NCBI GenBank assembly: GCA_965247015.1
Contig: CBDFGG010000002.1
Coordinates: 1 to 64,000, forward strand
Source of the DNA: JAIXWP01 sp965247015
GTDB lineage: Bacteria > Bacteroidota > Bacteroidia > Flavobacteriales_D > Sanyastnellaceae
DNA length: 64,000 nucleotides
Reading direction: 5' to 3'
Position numbers and translations under genes: made by a program. The notes beneath the pieces are model-generated. The model saw only the letters and a list, made by a program, of their open reading frames with translations. It did no database searches and was not told the origin of the DNA. Positions 1 to 7,178 of the stretch are shown in pieces (positions within the stretch are counted from its first letter, which is position 1; every line of letters begins with the position of its first letter).

Positions 1-148
1 AAATTCTGATTTATCTTATTTCAAAAATATCATCCCCTGCGGAATCGATGATAAAGAAGTGGCGAGTATGCATACAGAGCTCGGCCGTGCATTGGATATT
101 GAGGAAGTGAAATCGGTACTTCGAAAAAAATTAGCGCGCCCCTTTTGA
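1..148 (+). CDS. lipB: Octanoyltransferase LipB, C-terminal fragment
   Basis: Open from the left edge; codons are in phase from base 2 to the TGA at 146-148, giving about 48 residues. The translated end contains the stretch NIIPCGIDDKEVASM, which matches the C-terminal region of LipB, where the Pro-Cys-Gly segment follows the catalytic-lysine region. LipB moves the octanoyl group from acyl carrier protein to lipoyl domains of 2-oxoacid dehydrogenases. Only the tail is visible, so the catalytic residues cannot be checked. It converges on the isomerase pseudogene, with a shared hairpin between them. Confidence 0.75.
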   Translation, partial: NSDLSYFKNIIPCGIDDKEVASMHTELGRALDIEEVKSVLRKKLARPF

Positions 149-166
149 ATACGAAGAGGCATAAAC

Positions 167-194
167 AAACCGCCTCACTTTCGTGAGACGGTTT
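167..194. terminator. Hairpin between convergent lipB and isomerase gene
   Basis: The arms 167-178 and 183-194 form a 12-bp stem with one mismatch and a tttc loop. It lies between the stop codons of two converging genes, so it probably terminates both. No long T-run follows it on either strand. Confidence 0.6.
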
Positions 195-212
195 ACTCAA
201 TCAAATATCAAA

Positions 213-1186
213 TTAAACTTTCGCTAATTCGCCTTTCAAGAAAATAATCGCTGGAATCGCTACTGCGTCCTTCGTGCGTAATTCTGCAAGATCAATGCTC
301 AACCAGTCACCTACGTGGTTCAAATAGAACGTACGCTCAACGCGGTTGCTACCTTTTGACCACATCTCAATGATGGTATCACATTTTTCACCATCAACTT
401 TTTGCAAAGTTCCATGCGGATTTGTGAACGCTTGTGATCGTCTTCGTTGCGAATCATTAATACTGCAACTCTGTTATCTCCGCCTGTCCAACCTACATTT
501 CGTTGTGGTTCATTTCTGGGAATACATGATGCCAACAAAGCATTTTGCTATTCTCATTGATCTGTTGTCTCCACGTATAGCAAGACCTTCGTACTGTGCT
601 TCAGAGTAAAGAATGGAATACGATCACATTTTCTCTGCTACTGATTTAGTAGTAGCACGGATCTCTGCAATATTATTTTCAATCAATGAAATGGTATTTT
701 CAATTGATTTTTCAAATGAATTGTCGATCAAACCATATGCGTGAAGTACATAGAACTGTTGAACAGCGCTATAACCAAACATAGATCTTGGAGGATTACA
801 CCAGGGATGATGATACAGTTAAGCCATTTCTTTGCGAAACCTGCAATCTTACACCGCTAGTGATACATGCGATTTCAGCACCTTTTTCACGAGCTTCGTG
901 AAAAGCCGCAACTGTTTCTTCGGTATCACCGCTATAGCTGCTGATGATCACAAGTGTGTTGGCATCAACAAAGGCTGGCAATACATAGTCATTGGTGCAA
1001 ATAATTGGAAGGGCACATGTTTCTCCTACAAGCTGAGAAACAATCTTTCCGCCGATACCAGATCCACCAAGACCTGAAATGACTACGTTGTTAAATTTCT
1101 TCGATGGAATGTTGAACTGAGCGGCACAGACCGATCGCCAAGGCTTCGCGCAGATGTTGTGGAAAAGCTTCTACTAATGCTTTCAT
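213..1186 (-). pseudogene. Bifunctional phosphoglucose/phosphomannose isomerase, multiply frameshifted
   Basis: The minus-strand reading starts at ATG 1186 (MKALVEAFPQHL…) and ends at TAA 213. Homologous pieces occur in changing frames: after about residue 20 the frame shifts into a segment with the SIS-domain glycine motif SGLGGSGIGGKIVSQL and the SSYSGDTEET phosphosugar motif. It shifts again near 850, near 810, near 620-550 and near 400. Each piece is still well conserved: PPRSMFGYSAVQQFY, VGWTGGDNRVAVL, and the C-terminal FYLNHVGDWLSIDLAELR typical of this family. At least five indels fall within 970 bp while the codons between them look functional. This suggests either recent inactivation or a poorly sequenced stretch. 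The intact enzyme would interconvert glucose-6-P or mannose-6-P with fructose-6-P. Confidence 0.8.
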
Positions 1187-1204
1187 TTTTTGTTATTTAT
1201 GCCG

Positions 1205-1212
1205 CAAATATA
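1205..1212 (-). promoter_or_regulatory. TAnnTTTG -7 box upstream of isomerase gene
   Basis: On the minus strand the sequence reads TATATTTG, matching the Bacteroidota sigma-ABfr -7 consensus TAnnTTTG. It lies 18 nt upstream of the ATG at 1186. Confidence 0.55.
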
Positions 1213-1264
1213 CTCTTTTAACCCCTCTACCAAACACTAAGTGTAAAAAACACACTAACCCCGG

Positions 1265-1460
1265 TTTCGCTGCGCGAAAGTCGGGTACTTTGCTTCGCTC
1301 GTGACTGGTTTTCGCTGACGCGAAAGACTGGTATTCGCTGCGCTCATGGGGGGTATTCGCTTCGCGAATGGCTTTCCCGCTTCGCGGAATAGGACTGCGC
1401 GCTGCGCTTGGGTTGCTTGCTCGCTGTGCTCGCATCGTTACAATCCCACGTTCCGCGGGA
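1265..1460. repeat. Cluster of short GC-rich palindromes
   Basis: The gap from 1187 to 1640 (about 450 bp) holds no convincing gene. Its right-hand part is a run of near-identical small hairpins built on (t)ttcgc-N3/4-gcgaa(a): 1265-1279, 1310-1325, 1355-1369 and about 1374-1389. A gcgcgctgcgc stretch and cccacgttccgcgggatgg follow. The arms share the core TTCGC/GCGAA, so these look like multiplying miniature palindromic units rather than terminators. A similar gcttcgcgaaattcgaa stretch follows the stop codon at 57152. Confidence 0.55.
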
Positions 1461-1478
1461 TGGTTCGGTTGTGCAAAA

Positions 1479-1508
1479 AAAATCGGCAAAGATTCCTCTG
1501 CCGATTTT
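1479..1508 (-). terminator. Rho-independent terminator for the DUF3108/ridA unit
   Basis: The arms 1479-1487 (aaaatcggc) and 1500-1508 (gccgatttt) form a 9-bp stem. On the minus strand a run of eight T follows it. Two more hairpins lie immediately upstream in that transcript: 1516-1535 (ttgttggac/gtccaacaa) and 1546-1564 (ttctcggc/gccgagaa). Confidence 0.65.
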
Positions 1509-1566
1509 AGTTTATTTGTTGGACAAGTCCAACAAGATTTCCTTCTTCTCGGCAAAGCCGAGAATA

Positions 1567-1650
1567 CTTATCACTTGTCATTTGTCACTTGTCTCTTGTC
1601 ACTTGTCTCTTGTCATTTGTCACTTGTCTCTTGTCATTTGTCACTTGACT
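1567..1650. repeat. Heptanucleotide tandem repeat, about 12 units
   Basis: Twelve consecutive 7-bp units of consensus (C/T)TTGTC(A/T) run without gaps from 1567 to 1650; the order of CTTGTCA, TTTGTCA and CTTGTCT units varies. The last units overlap the TGA stop codon (1641-1643) and the final Lys and Val codons of the minus-strand DUF3108-type gene. Copy-number change would therefore mainly alter its 3' UTR, but loss of the last units would alter the stop codon. Confidence 0.85.
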
Positions 1651-2462
1651 CTGGCTAGCGTGCTGGCTACGCCTTCGTATTGTTTCAATTCGATCTTTAC
1701 GGATCCGACCATTAGTTTGGCTTGCGCTAGGATAGGCAGGTGGTTCATGTCGTCGGTTACCCAAACACTTAGATCTTCTTCCTTCTTGAATACACGTCCT
1801 TTTTGAACTACTGGAGCAAATCGGATACAGTTGAACGTACCAGCATCGACTTTGATGGTTTCTTTACCGAGATACTTCATTTTGAGGGGAAATACCTCAC
1901 CATCTACAACAGTCATGATGGTGATGATGTCGCCTTTTTTCTTTCCAGAGTAATCCAATGTTCTTGAATAGAAATAGGCACTGATCATATCCTGCACGAA
2001 TTCAGGAGTGGCGTAGGCGTTTTTCTTTTCATCTACGTAAGCGCGCTTGTCCTGGTGGAAAGTGTAGTCTTGATTAATTTTATAACCACCTTCATCGGTG
2101 TTACGAATGAATCGGTAAGGGAAGATACCTTCCTTATCAATGTAAGTCTCATAGTGGTCGCGTACTTTGAAGAACCAGTCGAAAGAACCAAGGCTTTTAC
2201 CTGTTCCGACGATGTGGTAAGCCTGGCGGCCACCGAAGGTGTATTTAGAATCTTCTACGGAAATCGTTGCTTCACCAGCATTGATCATTCCATAGTGGAT
2301 ACGATAAGTCACTTTTTCTCCCGCACGGAACGCGTTGTTCACTACACTGCGGTAGCCCAAAGAAGGCAAGTTGTTGATGTTGACTTTAGGAGGTTTGTTG
2401 GTCTGACCATTAGCAAAGCCTACACTTAAAATCAGGGCGAAAATTATAATGATCTGTTTCAT
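1641..2462 (-). CDS. Secreted DUF3108-type protein
   Basis: A 273-aa protein with a Sec signal peptide (MKQIIIIFALILSVGFANGQ). The mature part carries the DUF3108-like order: FRAGEKVTYRIHYGMINAGEATISV near residue 47, SFDWFFKVRDHYETYID near 95, then VDGEVFPLKMKYLGKETIKVDAGTFNCIRFAPV near 185. This family is predicted to be a periplasmic beta-rich protein of unknown function. It lies 43 bp downstream of the RidA-family gene on the same strand and probably shares its transcript. The stop codon lies inside a heptamer tandem repeat. Confidence 0.75.
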   Translation of the reverse strand: MKQIIIIFALILSVGFANGQTNKPPKVNINNLPSLGYRSVVNNAFRAGEKVTYRIHYGMINAGEATISVEDSKYTFGGRQAYHIVGTGKSLGSFDWFFKVRDHYETYIDKEGIFPYRFIRNTDEGGYKINQDYTFHQDKRAYVDEKKNAYATPEFVQDMISAYFYSRTLDYSGKKKGDIITIMTVVDGEVFPLKMKYLGKETIKVDAGTFNCIRFAPVVQKGRVFKKEEDLSVWVTDDMNHLPILAQAKLMVGSVKIELKQYEGVASTLARVK

Positions 2463-2505
2463 GTTTTCCCACTTTTCAAGAAGCTTGCCAATTTCTAAGC
2501 GAGCC

Positions 2506-2937
2506 TCAATCTATTGTCGCAATGCACTTCAATTCGATCGCAATCGGGGTGGGGAGAGAATTAATTTCTACTGTAGTTCTGCAAGGTTGAGCATCTTTGA
2601 AATACTCTGCATATAGCCTGTTGTAAGTATGAAAATCACGTTTCATATTCACCAGGAAAACGGTGACGTCCACTAAGTTTTCCCATTTACTTCCGCTGGC
2701 TTCTAATATAGCTTTCACATTTTGAAACACGCTGTGGCATTGCGCTTCAAAATCGAATTCTAGAAAATTGCCATTTTTATCCAATTTCAAACCTGGCACT
2801 CCACTATCTGTTGCGTCGCTTCCTGCTACACGTGGGCCAACGCCAGAAAGGAATAATAAATTGCCCACACGACGAGCATGTGGATATGCGCCTACGGGCT
2901 TGGGTGCTTTATCGGTTGAAATTTTTGAATCTGACAT
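2506..2937 (-). CDS. ridA: RidA/YjgF-family protein
   Basis: A 143-aa cytoplasmic protein of the YjgF/YER057c/UK114 family. The sequence shows AYPHARRVGNLLFLSGVGPR at the N-terminal strand, a central ENLVDVTVFLVNMKRDF helix, and QPCRTTVEINSLP, which carries the arginine that binds the carboxylate of imine substrates. Canonical RidA hydrolyses reactive 2-aminoacrylate imines made by PLP enzymes. The extended loop between residues 30 and 60 (DATDSGVPGLKLDKNGNF) resembles the 2-aminomuconate-deaminase-like subgroup, so the substrate is uncertain. A TAnnTTTG box lies 14 nt upstream. Confidence 0.8.
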   Translation of the reverse strand: MSDSKISTDKAPKPVGAYPHARRVGNLLFLSGVGPRVAGSDATDSGVPGLKLDKNGNFLEFDFEAQCHSVFQNVKAILEASGSKWENLVDVTVFLVNMKRDFHTYNRLYAEYFKDAQPCRTTVEINSLPTPIAIELKCIATID

Positions 2938-2939
2938 AA

Positions 2940-4349
2940 TTATATTTTGTACAAAGTTAGGGTTTCCACTTTACCATCGGTGGTATAAACTTTCACCGTG
3001 TAAGTGGCAGGAAATAGTGTATTCACAAACAAATTATACTCTCCTACTTCATAAGCATCTACGGAAAGTTGGAGCTTCTTTTCGTAATCATAGACTTCTA
3101 TTTTAACAATGCCGAGACTTGCAGGGGCTTTGATAATGACGTTTTCATAAGTCGGATTGGGACTCATTTGAACGGCTGAATTATTAATCACTTCCATCTT
3201 GTCCTCACATTCGAAAAGCCATTTGTAAGCATGCGGAAACTCTCTTTTCCAAAACCACTCGGAATGTTGTCCGTCAGGCCAATCGGTGAATTGAACATGA
3301 TCGAATGCATATCCTCTGTCGAGAAATGAATTGTTGTATTCCAACATATTCATCACTACTGAACCATCACCCTCATCAGTGCCGCACATCTGATATATTC
3401 GAGCATTATGATTGATTTTATGCTCAAAAACATCTTGCTTCAGTTCAGGATTGATCCAATAGGCTGGAGAGAATAGTCCCACTTTATGAAACACCTCAGG
3501 GTAAGTTAAAAATGCATAGGCAGAAATAACTGCACCGAGCGATGAACCTAATATCGCAGTATTGGAACCATCACTCAATGTGCGAAAATCTTTATCAATA
3601 GATGGCTTTAGCGTTTGGACGAGAAAATCCACATAAGCTTTTCCCTGCGCAGTAATTTTTTCTTCTGCATTATCATAAGCACAGTATTCATTGTTGCGAT
3701 TCATTCCTCCATTATCCACTGCCACTACTATTGCTTGAGGGCATTTAGATAAACTCGTTGCAAAGGCTTCATCCACGCCCCATTCACCAGCAAAGGAGGT
3801 AGTCGCATCGAATACATTTTGTCCATCATGCATGTAGACTACGGGGTAGCGTTTTTGTGATGTCTCATAATCTGCCGGAAGAAGTATCCAAACACGACGA
3901 TATGTATTCAGTTGGGGAATGAAGAAATTGTCATCCAAGACACGCACTTGTGGTGTTACCGTTGGTCGACGATTGATGTCTGCCCATGTTTTTATTTTTA
4001 TGGAAAAATTGTTCGTCTTTGCGTTTACCAAATTCCAATGGGTCGGCGCTCCTCCTACTGAATCAAGGGCTGCAGTGGCTTCGGTCCCTCGGTGAATGCT
4101 CAAGTACAAATCCGAAGAAGGTTTGACATCCATTGTGTATTGCCATGTTCCATTGACCTTTTGAAACACTACTCGCTGGGGAATGGCCAAATCATTCGTC
4201 TGAGAAAGCACACCATAGATGGTATCTCGCAGCGGTGTGAGTTGCGGTAGGGAGTCTATACGCAAGGTAAATTGAGCTTGCGATGAAACTATGCGACCAA
4301 GGAAAAATAAGGCGATAACAAAAAACCGAGCGTTCATTCGGTGGCTCAT
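2940..4349 (-). CDS. Secreted esterase (putative esterase/Fes family) with T9SS sorting domain
   Basis: 469 aa with a signal peptide (ends near SSQAQ, residue 26). Residues about 30-125 form a beta-rich, CBM-like N-terminal domain. Residues 140-380 match the alpha/beta-hydrolase 'putative esterase' family: RRVWILLPADYE, YPVVYMHDGQNVFD, nucleophile elbow GSSLG with Ser270, candidate acids Asp325/Asp328 in CGTDEGDGS, and His362 in GQHSEWFW. Residues about 393-469 are a type-A T9SS C-terminal domain (QMSPNPTYENV…TVKVYTTDG…LTLYKI), so export to the surface or medium is expected. The start codon overlaps the stop of the upstream propeller gene (ATGA), implying translational coupling. The substrate is unknown. 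Confidence 0.8.
   Translation of the reverse strand: MSHRMNARFFVIALFFLGRIVSSQAQFTLRIDSLPQLTPLRDTIYGVLSQTNDLAIPQRVVFQKVNGTWQYTMDVKPSSDLYLSIHRGTEATAALDSVGGAPTHWNLVNAKTNNFSIKIKTWADINRRPTVTPQVRVLDDNFFIPQLNTYRRVWILLPADYETSQKRYPVVYMHDGQNVFDATTSFAGEWGVDEAFATSLSKCPQAIVVAVDNGGMNRNNEYCAYDNAEEKITAQGKAYVDFLVQTLKPSIDKDFRTLSDGSNTAILGSSLGAVISAYAFLTYPEVFHKVGLFSPAYWINPELKQDVFEHKINHNARIYQMCGTDEGDGSVVMNMLEYNNSFLDRGYAFDHVQFTDWPDGQHSEWFWKREFPHAYKWLFECEDKMEVINNSAVQMSPNPTYENVIIKAPASLGIVKIEVYDYEKKLQLSVDAYEVGEYNLFVNTLFPATYTVKVYTTDGKVETLTLYKI
2952..2959 (-). promoter_or_regulatory. TAnnTTTG -7 box for ridA
   Basis: The minus-strand sequence TAACTTTG lies 14 nt upstream of the ridA ATG and inside the last codons of the upstream esterase gene. 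This gives ridA an internal promoter with a very short leader. Confidence 0.55.
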
Positions 4350-7105
4350 AAATTATAAATCAATTTACCAGTGCGTTGAATGCTACCAATTTTCAATCGG
4401 TAAACATATGTTCCTGCAGGTAGGTTACTAGCTGGTGCCCAGTCGAGGCGCTGCTCTCCTGCGGGGAGCGTGCCATAAGCTTTCTCATAAACTTTCTGAC
4501 CTTTCAAATCATACACTACCATCGAAACTTGTTCTGATTTTTTAGTGCTGAATGACCATGCAACATTTTCTTTAAATGGATTTGGGAATACCAGTACGTC
4601 TTTATTCAACGTACCAATCGCTTCTACACGCGCAGCATCGATTGGATCGAGAGAACCAGTGTAGATCCCGTTTCCATGGGTGGCAACAGCAAGTGTTCCA
4701 TCATACGGACGCGCTTTGATCATGTTGATCACTACGTTTCCAATGGTTTCTGCTCCCTCCATTTCCCATACAGTATTATCTCCATCAAGGACAGTGGTGC
4801 TGTACAATCCGGCGCTTGTTCCTGCAAAATAGATTTGTGGTGTGCTTGGATAAATTTCTACCCAATATACTGCAGGGCCGTTACCCGTACCGTCGGCATT
4901 TTGCTCGAGGTTACCACTGATGTCTTCCCAAGTTTCACCGGCATCAGAGCTGTGGAAAATACTTCTTACACTATAGTTTGAGAAGCTCACTATTACTTCA
5001 TCTTCATCCAAATCATTTGCAGCGACGCAAGACGTATATGCTCCGCTAGGGAAAAGATCGCTTGATATTTCTGTGCGTGTTGGGTTGGTGTAAGTAGTAT
5101 CAAGTCTGAACACACGTCCGCCGCTTGATCCATAGTAGATACGATCATTGTTGATCACTGGCTGATCAAGCGTTGTGATTGCTCCAGCAGAAAGAGGGAT
5201 CAAACTTTCACCAATGTTATCCCAGAATTCTGAAGGAAGTTTATTGATGTAATTTCCTGTTACTGGTATAGAGCTAACGTTCGGTAAGCGCCAGATGGTG
5301 CGGTTTCCAGCGATGAATACATTATCATGATTAAATGCGTCGAGAATAAGTGGATTGATGAATAAGTACTGAGGTCCACCCATTGGATCGATACGCTCGG
5401 TATTGGTTAGTACACCATTTTCATCAATGGTTTTCTTATACATTCTGCCGAGCTGACTGCTTGTGATGATGAAGTTGCGACCTTCAGGAAGTGCGCAGAA
5501 TGCGCCATCATCCGCGTGTACCTCTTTCCATGGAGCTAGATTGTCATCTGAATTGGTGATCCATGTTCCATTGTCTTGCATTCCACCGAAAACAAAATCT
5601 GAATCGGTATACCCCTGCTCCAAAGCAAGTGTGTAGAATTGTGTAGTGCGATAACCTGTATTGAGTGGCGTCCACATCACTGAGTCTGCAAGCACATCAT
5701 CGGTGCGATAAACACCACCATCATTCGCACTGTACATTACATCAGGATTGCTATTAGAAAAGACCATCCAGTGCTGATCGCTGTGGTGATTTGGATAGCT
5801 GTAGCTCAAAGGGTTTTCGACGTTACAACGATAGCCACCAATCCAATCGTGATCGTCTTGTGTGAATGCGCTCATGCTTCGGTGAATATTTACACCACCA
5901 ATAAACAATACTGGTTGTGTAGGGTGGTGCGCCATACAAAGGTCGAAGCTGTTCTGTGATCTAAATGTTCCGAAGTCGAAGTCCGTTCCAATTTGCAATG
6001 TGCAATCGTCATCTGGAATATTAGAAGAAAGGTTGGTCCAAACTCCACCTGCTCCTTGGCCATTTCCAGAAACATAAGTGTATTTGTAAAGTATGTGTCC
6101 AGTGGTAGAGAAGCTGTTGTTCGGCATTTCTCCGATCATATACACTTCATTTGAATTGAGAGGGCTCACGCAGAAAACCAAGCGCTGTTGACCATACCAC
6201 CCTGAAGGAGTGATCGGTGTCCAGTCAATACCATTTTCAGAGCGGAACACTCCACCTTGATTAGCACCATTAGCGAAAGAGAAGCCGGCATAGACAACAC
6301 CTTCAGGAGTAACAGCGAGGTCGACATAGCGAGATCCGCTGCCAGTGAAGCCAAGTACTTGCGACCATGTTTCGCCGCCATCGGTGCTGCGAATAATTCC
6401 ATTGAACACTGCAGCATAAACTTCATCTTCTTCTGTGTTAGAATAGTCGATGGCCATATTTTGAATAAAATCATAAGAACCATTTTGAAGGATGTTCTGC
6501 GGCGTGTTGCTCACAGTTGACGCGAGTGGTTCCCATGTCACGCCATTATCAGTGCTTTTGTAGATACCGTCGCCACTATAGAGTGATGTGAACGATGTTC
6601 CACTCACCACACCATAGAATTCTTCACCTGTTCCAAAGTACCAAGTGTCTTCGTGTCCTGCTCTTTTATCCTGCACGATGCATGATACACTGTGCATTTG
6701 ATGAGGAGCGGTCGATTTGTTCCAAGAAGCTCCGCCATCTGTAGAACGCCAAAGTCCGCCTGATACGCTACCAGCAAGAAGGATGTTTTCATCTTGAACA
6801 TCGATCGCTAGTGAGCGTGTACGTCCGCCTTTGTTTACAGGACCGCGTGCAGTCCAAGTGACGCTTCTGTCATATAATTTTTTAGGTAATCTTTCAGCAA
6901 ATTCACTTACTGCAGTGCGCATCTGGCGTGGGATTTCGCCGGTTGCTGGATTGCGATGGCGCATGTATTCAAAGTATTTTCTACTGCCAGGGTTTACACC
7001 ATAACCTTCCGATTGAGGAAGTGCAGGAGCTTCTTTCTGAATATTTGAACAGCCCATGCCGAGGCCAATTGCTAGAGCAAAGAGAAATTTGGAAAAGGTT
7101 TTCAT
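4346..7105 (-). CDS. BNR/VPS10-like beta-propeller protein with T9SS sorting domain
   Basis: 919 aa. The N-terminus is lipoprotein-like (LAIGLGMGCSN, Cys19). Repeated Asp-box motifs (RSTDGGASWNKS, KSTDNGVTWEP, RSTDGGETWSQ, HSSDAGETWEDI) run through residues about 95-800. These are the sortilin/BNR-repeat signature of one or two multi-bladed propellers often mislabelled as glycosyl hydrolases. Residues about 845-919 form a type-A T9SS domain (VLVFPNPFKENVAWSF…GTYVYRLKIG). An N-terminal lipobox together with a T9SS tail is unusual, so Cys19 may simply belong to an ordinary signal peptide. It is first in a two-gene unit with the esterase. The role is probably adhesive or scaffold-like; no catalytic residues were identified. 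Confidence 0.8.
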   Translation of the reverse strand: MKTFSKFLFALAIGLGMGCSNIQKEAPALPQSEGYGVNPGSRKYFEYMRHRNPATGEIPRQMRTAVSEFAERLPKKLYDRSVTWTARGPVNKGGRTRSLAIDVQDENILLAGSVSGGLWRSTDGGASWNKSTAPHQMHSVSCIVQDKRAGHEDTWYFGTGEEFYGVVSGTSFTSLYSGDGIYKSTDNGVTWEPLASTVSNTPQNILQNGSYDFIQNMAIDYSNTEEDEVYAAVFNGIIRSTDGGETWSQVLGFTGSGSRYVDLAVTPEGVVYAGFSFANGANQGGVFRSENGIDWTPITPSGWYGQQRLVFCVSPLNSNEVYMIGEMPNNSFSTTGHILYKYTYVSGNGQGAGGVWTNLSSNIPDDDCTLQIGTDFDFGTFRSQNSFDLCMAHHPTQPVLFIGGVNIHRSMSAFTQDDHDWIGGYRCNVENPLSYSYPNHHSDQHWMVFSNSNPDVMYSANDGGVYRTDDVLADSVMWTPLNTGYRTTQFYTLALEQGYTDSDFVFGGMQDNGTWITNSDDNLAPWKEVHADDGAFCALPEGRNFIITSSQLGRMYKKTIDENGVLTNTERIDPMGGPQYLFINPLILDAFNHDNVFIAGNRTIWRLPNVSSIPVTGNYINKLPSEFWDNIGESLIPLSAGAITTLDQPVINNDRIYYGSSGGRVFRLDTTYTNPTRTEISSDLFPSGAYTSCVAANDLDEDEVIVSFSNYSVRSIFHSSDAGETWEDISGNLEQNADGTGNGPAVYWVEIYPSTPQIYFAGTSAGLYSTTVLDGDNTVWEMEGAETIGNVVINMIKARPYDGTLAVATHGNGIYTGSLDPIDAARVEAIGTLNKDVLVFPNPFKENVAWSFSTKKSEQVSMVVYDLKGQKVYEKAYGTLPAGEQRLDWAPASNLPAGTYVYRLKIGSIQRTGKLIYNL

Positions 7106-7109
7106 GATT

Positions 7110-7117
7110 CAAATATA
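7110..7117 (-). promoter_or_regulatory. TAnnTTTG box 4 nt from the start codon (leaderless candidate)
   Basis: The minus strand reads TATATTTG-aatc-ATG for the propeller gene at 7105. If initiation follows the usual -7 spacing, transcription begins at or next to the A of the ATG, giving a leaderless message. Confidence 0.5.
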
Positions 7118-7178
7118 ATTGAAGTTTCCTGCAACAAGGCTCCACATATTATATTCGCGTTCACTAATCCCGTATGAA

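Noticed and set aside
1193..1555. Open frames across the palindrome-rich gap
   Set aside because: They consist of translated palindromes and terminators with no similarity to a protein.
1567..1650. CRISPR array
   Set aside because: Units are 7 bp without spacers, and no cas gene is present in the window.
4346..7105. Sialidase / glycosyl hydrolase
   Set aside because: Asp-box repeats are present, but no catalytic Arg triad or nucleophile Tyr arrangement could be identified. A sortilin-like propeller is the safer call.
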